Source of the DNA: Anderseniella sp. Alg231-50
GTDB lineage: Bacteria > Pseudomonadota > Alphaproteobacteria > Rhizobiales > Aestuariivirgaceae
DNA length: 64,000 bases
Reading direction: 5' to 3'
NCBI RefSeq assembly: GCF_900149695.1
Contig: NZ_LT703006.1
Span: 62,001-126,000, forward strand
The notes beneath the pieces are model-generated. The model searched no databases and was not told the DNA's origin. It saw only the letters and a program-made list of their open reading frames with translations. Below are positions 45,395-54,707 of the stretch, piece after piece; positions within the stretch are counted from its first letter, which is position 1, and the number at the start of each line of letters is the position of its first letter. The translations under genes and the position numbers were made by a program.

Positions 45395-47623
45395 ATGGCA
45401 AAAAAGCAGATTGTCGCGTATTTCATGCACGAAAACGAAGAGAACACGGCGAATGACGTTCTGAGCAACGTTACCCGCACGGACAGCTTTCTGCTCGGCA
45501 GTATCGACGAAGTGGATATCCCGCAGCTGGTCGCGGCGGGGCTGATCATTCAGGAGGTGGACGACACACCGCCCGAACCGTTGGACGAATTTGTTGCGTC
45601 AACGCGCGGTGTATCGACACCACGGGCGGCCTTTGAGCGCGCGGAGGATCGATCGCCCGGCGAAACTGATTTCTTTACGGTCCAGCTTGCTGGCCCATTG
45701 ATCGAGGAATGGCGGCTGGCATTGCAGGACCAGGGCGCAGAAGTGCTCGAAGCGACCGGGCCGAACCGGTTTACCCTGAGGCTTGCGCCGGGAACGTTTG
45801 GCACAGTCGCGGGGTTGGGCTTCGTGCGTCAGCTGCGGCCATATACAGCCGACAGCGCCGCGCCCGAACTGATTGCGCCGTTGGACACTGGTACCGGTGT
45901 AACGCGGGACTTCAGCGAGATGCTGACTTTCGATCTCAGGGTGCACCGCGAGGAAGATGTGCCTGCGGTACTCGCATGGCTTCAGACCAACAATGTCGCC
46001 GTTGCCGGCAGTTCGCGAAGAAAGATAAGGGTGCATCTTTTTCGCGATGCACCCGAGCTAAACCAACTCAAGCGTCTGCCCGAGGTCGCATTGGTCGAGG
46101 AATACATCACGCCGGTTCTGTCAAATGATCGTGCCCGCGAGATCATCGGCCTGGACCAACCTGACGGCGTCGGTGCAGTGGTTCAGACCGGGCAAGGCCA
46201 GATCGTGGCCGTGGCCGACACAGGGCTTGATGACCAGCATCCAGACTTTCAGGGGCGCATTTCGGGTCTTATTGCGCTGGGACGGCAGAACGATCCGACC
46301 GACCCCAACGGGCACGGTACACATGTGGCGGGCTCGGTGCTGGGCGATGGCGCGGCCTCTAACGGCGAGATTCGGGGAACAGCACCGGATGCCGACCTGT
46401 TTTTCCAGTCGATCATGGATGCACAAGGACGGCTGGGAGGCTTGCCGCTGGATCTTAACGATCTTTTCCAAGAGGCGTTTCAGGCCGGAGCGCGCGTTCA
46501 TAACAACAGTTGGGGCGCGGACGTCGAGGCCCGGTATACGTTTTCATCCATTGAAGTGGACGAATTCGTCGAGAGCCATCCGGACATGACGATCGTAATC
46601 GCCGCAGGTAACGATGGCTCGGACAGTGAACACATAAACACTGATGCAGGGCATGTGGACTGGTTGTCGGTTGGCGCACCCGCGACATCGAAAAACGCAC
46701 TGACGGTCGGGGCCAGCAGGTCAGATCGCACACAGGGTGGGCTTTCGACGCTGACATGGGGACAGGCCTGGCCGAATGACTTCCCTGACGGACCGATTGG
46801 AGATGAAAACATCTCGGGCGATCCTGAATCCATGGCCGCGTTTTCAAGCCGCGGACCCTGCGATGACCGGCGGATCAAACCGGACCTGGTTGCGCCTGGC
46901 ACGGATATTCTGTCAGCCAAATCCTCGCGTGCGCCGCTGGCGAACTTCTGGGGCGCATTTTCGGGCCACCAGTCGCGGTATGCCTTCATGGGCGGAACCA
47001 GCATGGCGGCTCCGCTGGTTGCCGGATGCGCGGCATTGGTGCGAGAATACTATCAAGGTACGCGCCAGCACGCGCCCTCAGCCGCACTGGTCAAGGCGAC
47101 GCTGATCAACGGCGCGCGCTGGTTGACTGGCAACGATGCCACGGCGGAGTTTGACAAAGAGCCTAATTTTCACCAAGGTTTTGGTCGGGTGCACATGCCC
47201 TGGACTATTCCCAATCCCGGCGAACCCAATCTTGAACTGCGGTTTATCGATAGCTGGGATGACGCTAGCCAGCAATTCTTCCGCACCGGGGAAAGATTCC
47301 GCTATATCGTGCGCGCCAATGCCGGGCGGGCACTGAGGGCCTGTATCACCTGGACGGATGTGCCAGCGCGGGCCTTGCAGAACAACGTGAACCTTTTTGT
47401 CGAACATGTGCCGACCGGCCAGAAGTGGATCGGCAATGCGGAACTGCCTGGAAAACTGCGCTTGCCGGATGCGGAAAACAACATAGAGGTCGTGCGCATC
47501 GATACACCTGCTGACGGCGACTATCTGGTGCAGGTCTCGGCTGGCAATCTGCTACGTACCGATGGTCAGGCCTTCGCGTTGGTGGTCACAGGCAATCTGA
47601 CCAGCGACCTCACACCGTTCTGA
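45395..47623 (+). CDS. Subtilisin-like S8 serine peptidase, leaderless, with repeated propeptide-like modules
   Basis: A 742-residue protease with an intact triad, Asp275 (VADTGLDDQHPD), His307 (NGHGTHVAGS) and Ser536 (GGTSMAAP), and the oxyanion Asn406 in AAGNDG. The first 245 residues hold three modules of about 60 residues with a beta-alpha-beta pattern. The second and third (around 88-148 and 175-240) align well with each other and look like I9-type inhibitory propeptides. A C-terminal beta-sandwich (about 610-742) resembles that of KP-43-type proteases. No signal peptide or membrane segment, so probably intracellular. ATG 45395 has GGAGTGGG upstream. An MBL-fold gene follows after 19 bases. 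Confidence 0.9.
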   Translation: MAKKQIVAYFMHENEENTANDVLSNVTRTDSFLLGSIDEVDIPQLVAAGLIIQEVDDTPPEPLDEFVASTRGVSTPRAAFERAEDRSPGETDFFTVQLAGPLIEEWRLALQDQGAEVLEATGPNRFTLRLAPGTFGTVAGLGFVRQLRPYTADSAAPELIAPLDTGTGVTRDFSEMLTFDLRVHREEDVPAVLAWLQTNNVAVAGSSRRKIRVHLFRDAPELNQLKRLPEVALVEEYITPVLSNDRAREIIGLDQPDGVGAVVQTGQGQIVAVADTGLDDQHPDFQGRISGLIALGRQNDPTDPNGHGTHVAGSVLGDGAASNGEIRGTAPDADLFFQSIMDAQGRLGGLPLDLNDLFQEAFQAGARVHNNSWGADVEARYTFSSIEVDEFVESHPDMTIVIAAGNDGSDSEHINTDAGHVDWLSVGAPATSKNALTVGASRSDRTQGGLSTLTWGQAWPNDFPDGPIGDENISGDPESMAAFSSRGPCDDRRIKPDLVAPGTDILSAKSSRAPLANFWGAFSGHQSRYAFMGGTSMAAPLVAGCAALVREYYQGTRQHAPSAALVKATLINGARWLTGNDATAEFDKEPNFHQGFGRVHMPWTIPNPGEPNLELRFIDSWDDASQQFFRTGERFRYIVRANAGRALRACITWTDVPARALQNNVNLFVEHVPTGQKWIGNAELPGKLRLPDAENNIEVVRIDTPADGDYLVQVSAGNLLRTDGQAFALVVTGNLTSDLTPF

Positions 47624-47642
47624 CAGAAGAAAGAGGCTAATA

Positions 47643-48746
47643 ATGTTTAAGCTGCGAATTCTACAGGCCAGCTACGGCGACAGCCTGACGCTAGAATACG
47701 GCGACGGTGGGCTGACGCGCTATGCTCTGATTGATGGCGGGCCGGGCGGAACATATCACAGGTCGCTGAAAAACGAGATGGAGCGGATTGCCGATGAAGG
47801 CGGCTCGCTGGATTTCGTGGCGATCAGCCATGTCGATGGCGATCACATCTCGGGTGTGCTGGACCTGTTTGCCCAGCTCGAGGCTGAAAAGGCCGCCGGC
47901 AATCCACCGCTAATCGACGTGGGTGCACTGTGGTTGAATTCATTTTCGAAGACGATCGACGGTGGGCGCGGTATTCAATCGCGGTTCATGACCGCGATCA
48001 ACAGCGCGGCGGGCGCGCCTGCGATGCTGCAATCCGGGATGGCGCTGCAAGGCATCTTTCAGGGCAACAAGCTGCGTATCAAAGCGCTGCAGCTTGGGCT
48101 CGACATCAACCCGGGCTTTCCCGACGATCTGGTGATGACCGACACAGCGCCCGCGATACAGTTGGGTGATCTCACGATCACCATCGTGGGACCGAGCCAG
48201 GCCAACCTGAACGCCTTGCAGGCGGAGTGGGAAGAGTGGCTGGACGACAACGAACAGGTGATTGCCAGCGGTGATCCGCAGGCGTTGGCTAATTCGGACA
48301 AGAGCATTCCCAACCTGAGCTCGATCATGTTTCTGGCCGAGGCTTCAGGCAAGACGGTGCTTTTCACGGGTGACGGGCGTAGCGACCACTTGCTTGAGGG
48401 ACTTGGCGATGCCGGGCTGCTGAACGGCAACGGCGGCATGCATGTCGATGTGTTGAAAGTGCCGCACCACGGTAGCGATCGAAACGCGACGCGGACGTTT
48501 TTCAGAAAGGTGACTGCGGACGCCTATGTGGTTTCAGCCAATGGCCACCCCGACAACCCTGATTTGTCGACCCTGATCTGGATCGTAGAAAGCGCTCATG
48601 AGCAGAACCGTCCGATCAAGTTGATCTTCACCAACGAGACCCGTTCGGTCGAAAAGCTGAGCGAGGAATACCCGCCGGCTGCACATGGCTATGAGCTGGA
48701 AGTCATGCCATCGCATCACTGGTTCCGCGAGATTGTCCTGGCTTAG
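47643..48746 (+). CDS. ComEC/Rec2-like MBL-fold metallo-hydrolase (soluble)
   Basis: A 367-residue metallo-beta-lactamase-fold protein. Metal motif H63-x-D65-x-D67-H68 (SHVDGDH) and H275-H276 in KVPHHGSD are those of the ComEC C-terminal domain and its soluble relatives; TGDGRSDH supplies another ligand. It lacks the membrane and OB domains of ComEC. Ligand could be nucleic acid or a cyclic nucleotide, as for other MBL enzymes. AGAGG precedes ATG 47643; the gene is tightly coupled to the S8 peptidase, suggesting one functional unit. Confidence 0.9.
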   Translation: MFKLRILQASYGDSLTLEYGDGGLTRYALIDGGPGGTYHRSLKNEMERIADEGGSLDFVAISHVDGDHISGVLDLFAQLEAEKAAGNPPLIDVGALWLNSFSKTIDGGRGIQSRFMTAINSAAGAPAMLQSGMALQGIFQGNKLRIKALQLGLDINPGFPDDLVMTDTAPAIQLGDLTITIVGPSQANLNALQAEWEEWLDDNEQVIASGDPQALANSDKSIPNLSSIMFLAEASGKTVLFTGDGRSDHLLEGLGDAGLLNGNGGMHVDVLKVPHHGSDRNATRTFFRKVTADAYVVSANGHPDNPDLSTLIWIVESAHEQNRPIKLIFTNETRSVEKLSEEYPPAAHGYELEVMPSHHWFREIVLA

Positions 48747-49187
48747 AAGGATCGCCAGAAGGTTGCGACTCTAAGCCCGCCCGTTTCCAGTGTTGGTGAG
48801 ATGGTTAGGCCGTTCTTGGGGTGAGCATTCGCCCAAGTGTTTTCAGCTGCGAGGCAGACGCTGTCAGGTGTACGTGTAGCGATCAAGCGGCCTGGAAATA
48901 TGGGCGGGCTCGAAACATGACAGATACAAGCGCTCACAAAACTCGGCACAGGCGTCGACCCGGGGACGATCGCGCAAGCGCTGGTGCGTTGTCACTTTCT
49001 TCGGCTCTGCGGTTTCCTATCGGACGATCAACTCCCCAGACTGGCATGGCGTGTACGCCGAAAGTGCCCACCGCGCGGCCCCGCCGCAACCTCTCAATAC
49101 GAACTGGAATTCCAGACCCGAATCGGCCGCATCGTTGCACGAGGGATGAAAACTTGCTCTGATCAAGCAGAACCAGTGAGAGACCAT
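48747..49187. other. Gap of about 440 bases without a recognised gene
   Basis: Open frames here are short and mutually exclusive. A minus-strand frame at 48743-48949 ending GGLRVATFWRSF looks protein-like at its end but overlaps the MBL stop and has no ribosome site; it may be the tail of a decayed gene. The DUF2199 frame is open upstream to 48984 but that part reads as noise. No terminator, tRNA or repeat seen. Confidence 0.4.
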
Positions 49188-49763
49188 ATGCTCGGACGAC
49201 TTTTTGGACGGAAAACGTTTAGGTACCGGTGTCACGAATGCGGCAAGTGGCATTCCGGCTCGCCTTCGTTCTCCTATAAGTACCCGGCCTATTACTTTGA
49301 CGTTCCAGAAGACGAACGGGCACGCCTGGCTGAGGTAACCGACGACCTTTGCCAGATCGAACCTGCCCCGGACGAAGTCGATGGAGCAACAATCTATTGC
49401 ATACGAGTTATATTGGAAATTCCGGTCATTGGCCTGGATGAACCATTCACCTGGGGCGTCTGGGTGACCCAGTCACAGGAGAGTTTTGAAAGATATGTCG
49501 AAACATATGACCAGGACCAGTCGGCAGACGGAAGTTTTGGTTGGCTTGCCGTCAATATGCCATTCTACAAAGACACCGGATCAGAAGAGTTCCTGACAAG
49601 TTTGGAGTGCGACGTGCCATGGGGACCACCGGGCAAACGGCCAACAGTGCAGCTTTGGGAATGCGACCACCAGCTTGCCGTAGATCAGCGAAATGGTATC
49701 AGTTGGGACAAGGCCGCCGCAATCGCCAATCTTGCCAATCGAGAGTTTCAAAGGCGGGAATAA
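49188..49763 (+). CDS. DUF2199 domain-containing protein
   Basis: A 191-residue cytosolic protein. It opens with a treble-clef-like zinc site (RCHECGKWHSGSPSFSYKYP) and continues PAYYFDVPEDER, both typical of DUF2199, then the family motif WGVWVTQSQESFERY. Function unknown; members occur scattered and sometimes next to toxin or immunity genes. ATG 49188 is chosen because the domain starts there; ATG 49146 is an alternative. Possibly the right end of the accessory stretch. Confidence 0.8.
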   Translation: MLGRLFGRKTFRYRCHECGKWHSGSPSFSYKYPAYYFDVPEDERARLAEVTDDLCQIEPAPDEVDGATIYCIRVILEIPVIGLDEPFTWGVWVTQSQESFERYVETYDQDQSADGSFGWLAVNMPFYKDTGSEEFLTSLECDVPWGPPGKRPTVQLWECDHQLAVDQRNGISWDKAAAIANLANREFQRRE

Positions 49764-49836
49764 TCGGAACAATCAGTACTCTCTAGAGGTGACATTGTAT
49801 GCCTAGACTCACTCCGAATTTACATCGCCATACCTG

Positions 49837-50241
49837 TCACACGGTTCCTTCCAGCGGCGTTCTTTCTCCCAGCAGGTAGCGGAACACATCCACGTAGTCG
49901 AATGTCAGCGAGATGGTGATCGCACCCAGAACAACTGCCATTATCATGCGCGGAATTTTGGGTATGTCGGGTTTGCGCAACTGCACAACCAGGTAGATGA
50001 CCAAAGGGGTCCAGAAGATGATGTGCGGTAGCCCGAGCAGTTTCACATAGCCAACTGCGTCATAAAGCCTGGCTGTCGAGAAACCGCCTGCAACGCTCGC
50101 AATGACCACGATTATGGCCGTCAGGCGGGTCTGCTTCCAGATCAGGAGCGCCGCCGGCAGGATGAACGCACATAAAAACAGCACTCTGAGCCAGTGTTCG
50201 ACCCAGGCTGGTTGAAGGGCGATTGCCTCTTGCATGGTCAT
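49837..50241 (-). CDS. Hypothetical membrane protein
   Basis: A 134-residue integral membrane protein with four hydrophobic segments (about residues 17-35, 40-60, 70-85 and 95-118) and conserved-looking WTPLVIYLVVQLRKPDIPK between the last two. I do not recognise a family. ATG 50241 has GGGACGAG upstream; the longer frame to 50310 adds a Cys/Gln-rich stretch that looks spurious. It follows the GMC oxidoreductase gene on the same strand, 122 bases downstream. Confidence 0.65.
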   Translation of the reverse strand: MTMQEAIALQPAWVEHWLRVLFLCAFILPAALLIWKQTRLTAIIVVIASVAGGFSTARLYDAVGYVKLLGLPHIIFWTPLVIYLVVQLRKPDIPKIPRMIMAVVLGAITISLTFDYVDVFRYLLGERTPLEGTV

Positions 50242-50363
50242 TGATGTGTCTCGTCCCCGTGTTGGCCGTGCACCGCACTGCTGCAGCAGGCATTTTAAAG
50301 ATTCGTGCACTGATCAGAGCATCCGCCGGACTGCGGTTCAAGACCGGGAATTACACATTCCCG

Positions 50364-51974
50364 TCATGCCTCGGCAAGCTGCACCTTGATGAGATCGGCG
50401 GCTTTCTCACCGATCATCAGGGCGGCTGCATTCGTGTTGGCGGCAGGCATGGTCGGCATGATCGACGCATCGGCGACGCGCAGTCCCTGAGTACCCCGAA
50501 CACGCAATTCATGATCGACGACTGCACTTGCATCATGCTGTGGCCCCATGCGGCAGGTGCCGATCATATGAAACGTCGTTGTGCCACGTTCGCGCGCCGT
50601 ATTCAGGAGCTCCTCGTCAGATTGAATCTCCTCTCCCGGATAGAGCTCGCCGGCAAAAAACGGCGCCATCGCGTCGGTGCGCATCAGTTTGCGGGCCAGC
50701 CGGAGCCCGGCGAGCAAAACCTTGCGGTCGACTTCGGAGCTCAGATAGTTGGGGGTTATTTCAGGAGCCTCATACGGGTCTGAAGAGCGTGCTTTTACGG
50801 TGCCCAGGCTCTCGGGCCGCTGCTGCCACGCGGCCAGCGTCATGCCCGGCTCGTCGTCAAGCCGGCTTTGATGGCCTTCCTTGTAGCTTGCTGGCATGAA
50901 GGTGATCTGCAGGTCACTTTCGTCGAGCACCGGATCAGATTTCGCGAAGGCATAACATGCTGTCGACGGGAGGCTCAGAATGGACGGCTTTCCAAACAGC
51001 CATTTCGCCACCTCGCCCCCGAAAGCCAGCCCCCGCGCCTTCTGGTTGAACGTGTCGACACCTTTCACCCGGGCTGTGAAACGCGGCGTATAGTGATCGC
51101 GAAGATTGGCGCCGACCCCCGGAACGGCCTGCCGCACCGGAACACCAATCGCTGCAAGATGGGCCGGATCGCCTATCCCGGAAAGTTGCAGCAACTGTGG
51201 TGAGTTGATTACGCCACCACACAGGACTACCTCGCCCCGCGCACGGATCTCGCTTGTGCGTCCATTGCGCCTGTATCGCACCCCGGTCGCTGCGGAGCCG
51301 TCAAACAGGATTTCGGTCACGTGTGCGTTGGTCACGACCGACAGGTTTCTACACTTCATAGCAGGTTGCAAAAACGCCTGCGACGCACTCTGCCGGCGCC
51401 CGGACGCAATCGTTCTTTGCGAGTAGGCCGCGCCGAACTGTTGCCCGGCATTATAGTCTGGATTGCGAGGGATTCCGAGGCTTTCCGCGCCAGCTAGAAA
51501 GGCTTCGCAAAGCGGATGTGTCCATGGGCTGGGCGATACTTTCAGCCGCCCGTCTTTGCCGCGTGTTGCTTCGCTGTCCGGGCCCAGCCAGTTCTCCATC
51601 CGGCGAAACAGCGGCAGGACATCCGCATAACCCCAGCCGGGATTGCCGCGTTGCGCCCAGTGGTCGAAATCCGAAGGTGCGCCGCGATTGAATATGTTGC
51701 CGTTGATCGACGACGAGCCGCCCAGCGTCTTGCCTCTGGGTACGGCAATGCGGCGGCCGCCGGTCCAGTCCGACCCCTCCGCCTCGTACATCCAGTTGTA
51801 ACTCGAATTGTTCATAAGCTTCATCCACCCCACCGGGAGATGGATCATCGGATGCCGGTCCCGCGGCCCTGCCTCGAGGAGACAAATCTTGAGACTTGTG
51901 CCTTCCGCAAGTCTCGATGCAAGCACACACCCGGCCGAACCGGCACCAACAATGACAAGATCGAAATCACCCAT
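50364..51974 (-). CDS. GMC family oxidoreductase (choline dehydrogenase-like)
   Basis: A 536-residue FAD enzyme: N-terminal dinucleotide motif VGAGSAGC, GMC signature 1 around GKTLGGSSSINGN, signature 2 at GVINSPQLLQLSGIG, the catalytic His in TTFHMIGTCRMG and C-terminal Asn/His region PAANTNAAAL. No signal peptide. The family oxidises choline, aliphatic alcohols or sugars; BetA itself is longer and usually next to betB/betI, which are absent here, so the substrate is open. LysR gene at 52061 is transcribed in the same direction, 86 bases upstream. Confidence 0.9.
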   Translation of the reverse strand: MGDFDLVIVGAGSAGCVLASRLAEGTSLKICLLEAGPRDRHPMIHLPVGWMKLMNNSSYNWMYEAEGSDWTGGRRIAVPRGKTLGGSSSINGNIFNRGAPSDFDHWAQRGNPGWGYADVLPLFRRMENWLGPDSEATRGKDGRLKVSPSPWTHPLCEAFLAGAESLGIPRNPDYNAGQQFGAAYSQRTIASGRRQSASQAFLQPAMKCRNLSVVTNAHVTEILFDGSAATGVRYRRNGRTSEIRARGEVVLCGGVINSPQLLQLSGIGDPAHLAAIGVPVRQAVPGVGANLRDHYTPRFTARVKGVDTFNQKARGLAFGGEVAKWLFGKPSILSLPSTACYAFAKSDPVLDESDLQITFMPASYKEGHQSRLDDEPGMTLAAWQQRPESLGTVKARSSDPYEAPEITPNYLSSEVDRKVLLAGLRLARKLMRTDAMAPFFAGELYPGEEIQSDEELLNTARERGTTTFHMIGTCRMGPQHDASAVVDHELRVRGTQGLRVADASIMPTMPAANTNAAALMIGEKAADLIKVQLAEA

Positions 51975-52060
51975 TGCGACATAGTCAAGTGGTTACCCGA
52001 ACGCGTCAAGCTGCGCGGAGTGCACGGAGCCGAAACCGTTACAACCCGCTTCGCCGCTCC

Positions 52061-53029
52061 TCAGCTATCGCCAGCTGGCGTCGGAGGATACGGGTCCGGC
52101 TGCAAGTGTTTTTGCAATATCTGCCTGCTCTTGCCTACCTCACTCGCCAACCACGCCGCCATTTTCTTGAAGGCATCCGTCTGAGCAAAATCGGGAGTGG
52201 TGACCAGCCAGTACCTAGAGCGAACAGGTTTGGACGGTCCGGAGTTGATCAGAATGCCCGCCTCCAGATCGGCCTCGACCAGCAAGGTTCGGGCCAGCGC
52301 ATGTCCCAGGCCGCCGATCGCAGCCTGTATTGCCACATCGGTCCGGTCAAAGGTCACCGAGGTGTCAAACCGACCGCTGCGATACAGGTCGCTGCCGAAA
52401 TACTGTTCCCACGAGCCGTTGGTGCCGTCTTCTTCCGCCCGCGTATCACGCAGCAAAACAGTGTCACGATCGTTGCCCGACAAGAACGAGGACGCATTGC
52501 GGCTGCAGACGGGGATCGCATGGCAATGCGAAAGGACCGTTGCGTGCAATCCCGGGTATGGGCCCGGGCCAAAACGAATGGCGGCCTGAGAAACTTCGCT
52601 TTCACCAAACTCGGTCAGGTCGTCATCGATGTTCAGAGCTATCCTCAATCCGAGCGCCCTTGCGCGCGGCATGGCCGGGACAACCCACTTCATCGCCAGA
52701 GATGAAGACAGAGACAAGGTGGTTCCATTGTCCCGCTGAATCCGGGTCACGGCGTCCAGCGCATCCGACAACGCATCTGCCGATGTCGCACTGGCGGCAC
52801 AAATCGGCGCGCCCTGAAGCGTCGGAACCACAGTACGCGTGGTTCGCGCAAACAGGGCGAACCCCAGGTCTTCTTCGAGATTCCTGATCTTGTGGCTGAT
52901 GGCCGACTGATGAACACCCAGCTCTCTTGCCGCTTTTGTAAAGCTTTTTGATCTGCACACCGCCGCGAGTGCCGGCGCCGCAGAGGCAAGTTTCTGAAGG
53001 GTCAACTGTTGCGATTTAATCATGAGCAT
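52061..53029 (-). CDS. LysR family regulator, GcvA type
   Basis: A 322-residue LTTR with a winged helix (SFTKAARELGVHQSAISHKI) and LysR substrate domain. Two starts are possible, ATG 53029 and ATG 53023. It lies between the GMC gene (same strand, downstream) and phzF (divergent, 79-base gap), the standard place for a regulator of one or both. The T-N11-A box usually bound by LTTRs could not be fixed with confidence in the short gap. Confidence 0.87.
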   Translation of the reverse strand: MLMIKSQQLTLQKLASAAPALAAVCRSKSFTKAARELGVHQSAISHKIRNLEEDLGFALFARTTRTVVPTLQGAPICAASATSADALSDALDAVTRIQRDNGTTLSLSSSLAMKWVVPAMPRARALGLRIALNIDDDLTEFGESEVSQAAIRFGPGPYPGLHATVLSHCHAIPVCSRNASSFLSGNDRDTVLLRDTRAEEDGTNGSWEQYFGSDLYRSGRFDTSVTFDRTDVAIQAAIGGLGHALARTLLVEADLEAGILINSGPSKPVRSRYWLVTTPDFAQTDAFKKMAAWLASEVGKSRQILQKHLQPDPYPPTPAGDS

Positions 53030-53108
53030 TTCTCATCAATTTATGAATCTCATGCTTGCATATTTCAGCTAAACATCGATGCAAATCCATCATTCAGGAG
53101 AATTCAGC

Positions 53109-54023
53109 ATGAACAATGTGCATGTGCAAACAAAAGTGACAGCACGCATCGTCAATGGGTTTGTCAAGAACGGAACAGGCGGGAACCCGGCCGGGGTGGT
53201 TTTCGATGCAGATGAACTGAGCGATGCCGAAATGCTTCAGATAGCGGGGAAAATCGGGCTCTCGGAAACCGCCTTTGTCTCCTCGTCAGATGAAGCAGGT
53301 TTCAAACTCGACTTTTTCACACCGAACCGTCGCATTGCACATTGCGGCCATGCCACCATTGCGGCTTTCGCTCACATGGCGGAAACCGGCCGTGTCGGCG
53401 AAGGCATAACCTCCAAGATGACAGTTGACGGGCCGCGCAAGATCATTATCAGGGGCGAACAGGCCTTCATGGAGCAGCTTGCCCCGAAATACCGCACCCC
53501 CGACGACTGGTCGGGCGCCGGCGTGACGCTACAGGACGTCATGGACTCTCTCGGTCTGTCTGATGCCGATATGGTCGACGGGGTGCCTCCTCAACTGGTC
53601 AATACGGGCAACAGTTTCATCATTGTGCCCGTCAGGAACGAAGACGTCCTTGCCGGCATTCGTCCTGATCAGCCCTCGATCAGCGAGATCAGCGAAAAGC
53701 TCGACCTCATCGGTTACTACGTGTTCGTCCTGTCACCGTCTTCGTCTGCCAGCCATGCGACAGCCCGCATGTTCGGACCGCGCTATGCCATCCCGGAAGA
53801 ATCCGCAACCGGCATGGCTGCGGGACCGCTGGCGTGCTTCCTGTACGACATCATGGGCATCAAGGAGAGCCACATGGATATCGACCAGGGTTATTTCATG
53901 ACCCCGGCTTCGCCAAGCGCCATCGCCGTCGACCTGGATATCGACGCCTCCGGCGCAATCACCGGCCTCACCGCCGGCGGATCCGCGCGCTCCATGCGCG
54001 AAATGGAAGTCACCCTGGATTGA
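53109..54023 (+). CDS. PhzF family isomerase/epimerase-like protein
   Basis: A 304-residue PhzF-fold protein of two similar halves. Catalytic Glu53 in GLSETAFV, the motif TPNRRIAHCGHAT and EESATGMAAGPLA are conserved. PhzF itself isomerises trans-2,3-dihydro-3-hydroxyanthranilate, but most relatives have unknown isomerase or racemase activity. AGGAGAATT directly before ATG 53109 sets the start. No phenazine genes nearby. A LysE exporter gene follows after 87 bases. Confidence 0.88.
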   Translation: MNNVHVQTKVTARIVNGFVKNGTGGNPAGVVFDADELSDAEMLQIAGKIGLSETAFVSSSDEAGFKLDFFTPNRRIAHCGHATIAAFAHMAETGRVGEGITSKMTVDGPRKIIIRGEQAFMEQLAPKYRTPDDWSGAGVTLQDVMDSLGLSDADMVDGVPPQLVNTGNSFIIVPVRNEDVLAGIRPDQPSISEISEKLDLIGYYVFVLSPSSSASHATARMFGPRYAIPEESATGMAAGPLACFLYDIMGIKESHMDIDQGYFMTPASPSAIAVDLDIDASGAITGLTAGGSARSMREMEVTLD

Positions 54024-54110
54024 TGGTCGTCAGGAGCAACCTCATTGGCGTCGGGCGATCTGTTTCAGTCGCAATGACCGGATCAGTTCGAGACATATCA
54101 GGAGCTTGCA

Positions 54111-54707
54111 ATGACTGAACCGCTCGCCGCGCTGGTTACATTTGCAGTTGTCGCGACCGCATCGCCCGGCGGTGCAACGTCTCTGGCAACGGCATCCGGA
54201 GCACAGTTCGGATACCTGCGGAGCTTGCCGCTCATTTTCGGCATAGCCACCGCGCTTGCTCTTCTGGTTGCGGTTTCAGGCACGGGACTTGCCGCAACCA
54301 TACTGGCTTTTCCGGTTTTGGAATTCGCCATGAAAGCCGTTGGATCTGCATATCTGTTGTGGTTGGCTTTTGTCATTCTGAAGGCTGGTTCTCCAGCGGC
54401 GGCGAGCGTGTCGGACAAATCCCCCATCGGCTTTTTCGGCGGAGCCATGCTTCTTGGTGTCAACCCGAAAGCCTGGGCCATGGCCGTCGGCGTAGCCGGT
54501 TCGTTTTCCGGCATTTCAGACAACCCCTATGCCCTGGCTGCCGTTCTCGGCTCAGTGTTTGCAATTGCGGCAACCCTGTCCCTGTCGATGTGGACGGTGG
54601 CGGGCTCCTTTCTCGCAAGGATCATCAGGGAAAACTGGCAATGGCACGTGTTCAACGCCGTGATGGCGCTCCTTCTGGTGAGTTCAATCGCGTCGTTCTG
54701 GATCTAG
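54111..54707 (+). CDS. LysE/RhtB family amino-acid exporter
   Basis: A 198-residue inner-membrane protein with about six membrane segments and the family motif near the N-terminus, ASPGGATSLATASGAQFG (usually P-G-P). The segment GFFGGAMLLGVNPKAW matches the conserved loop F-x-x-G-x-x-x-N-x-x-N-P-K. Probably exports a neutral or basic amino acid or an analogue. AGGAG precedes ATG 54111. Stop abuts the EamA gene on the other strand with no gap. Confidence 0.88.
   Translation: MTEPLAALVTFAVVATASPGGATSLATASGAQFGYLRSLPLIFGIATALALLVAVSGTGLAATILAFPVLEFAMKAVGSAYLLWLAFVILKAGSPAAASVSDKSPIGFFGGAMLLGVNPKAWAMAVGVAGSFSGISDNPYALAAVLGSVFAIAATLSLSMWTVAGSFLARIIRENWQWHVFNAVMALLLVSSIASFWI

Noticed and set aside
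48743-48949. Minus-strand 68-codon frame ending GGLRVATFWRSF
   Set aside because: Overlaps the end of the MBL gene and lacks a ribosome site; perhaps the tail of a lost gene but not supportable.
50364-51974. betA choline dehydrogenase as a partner of the carnitine cluster
   Set aside because: No betB or betI is nearby and the sequence only supports the general GMC family.
53109-54023. Phenazine biosynthesis gene phzF
   Set aside because: Only the fold family is supported; no other phenazine genes are in the window.
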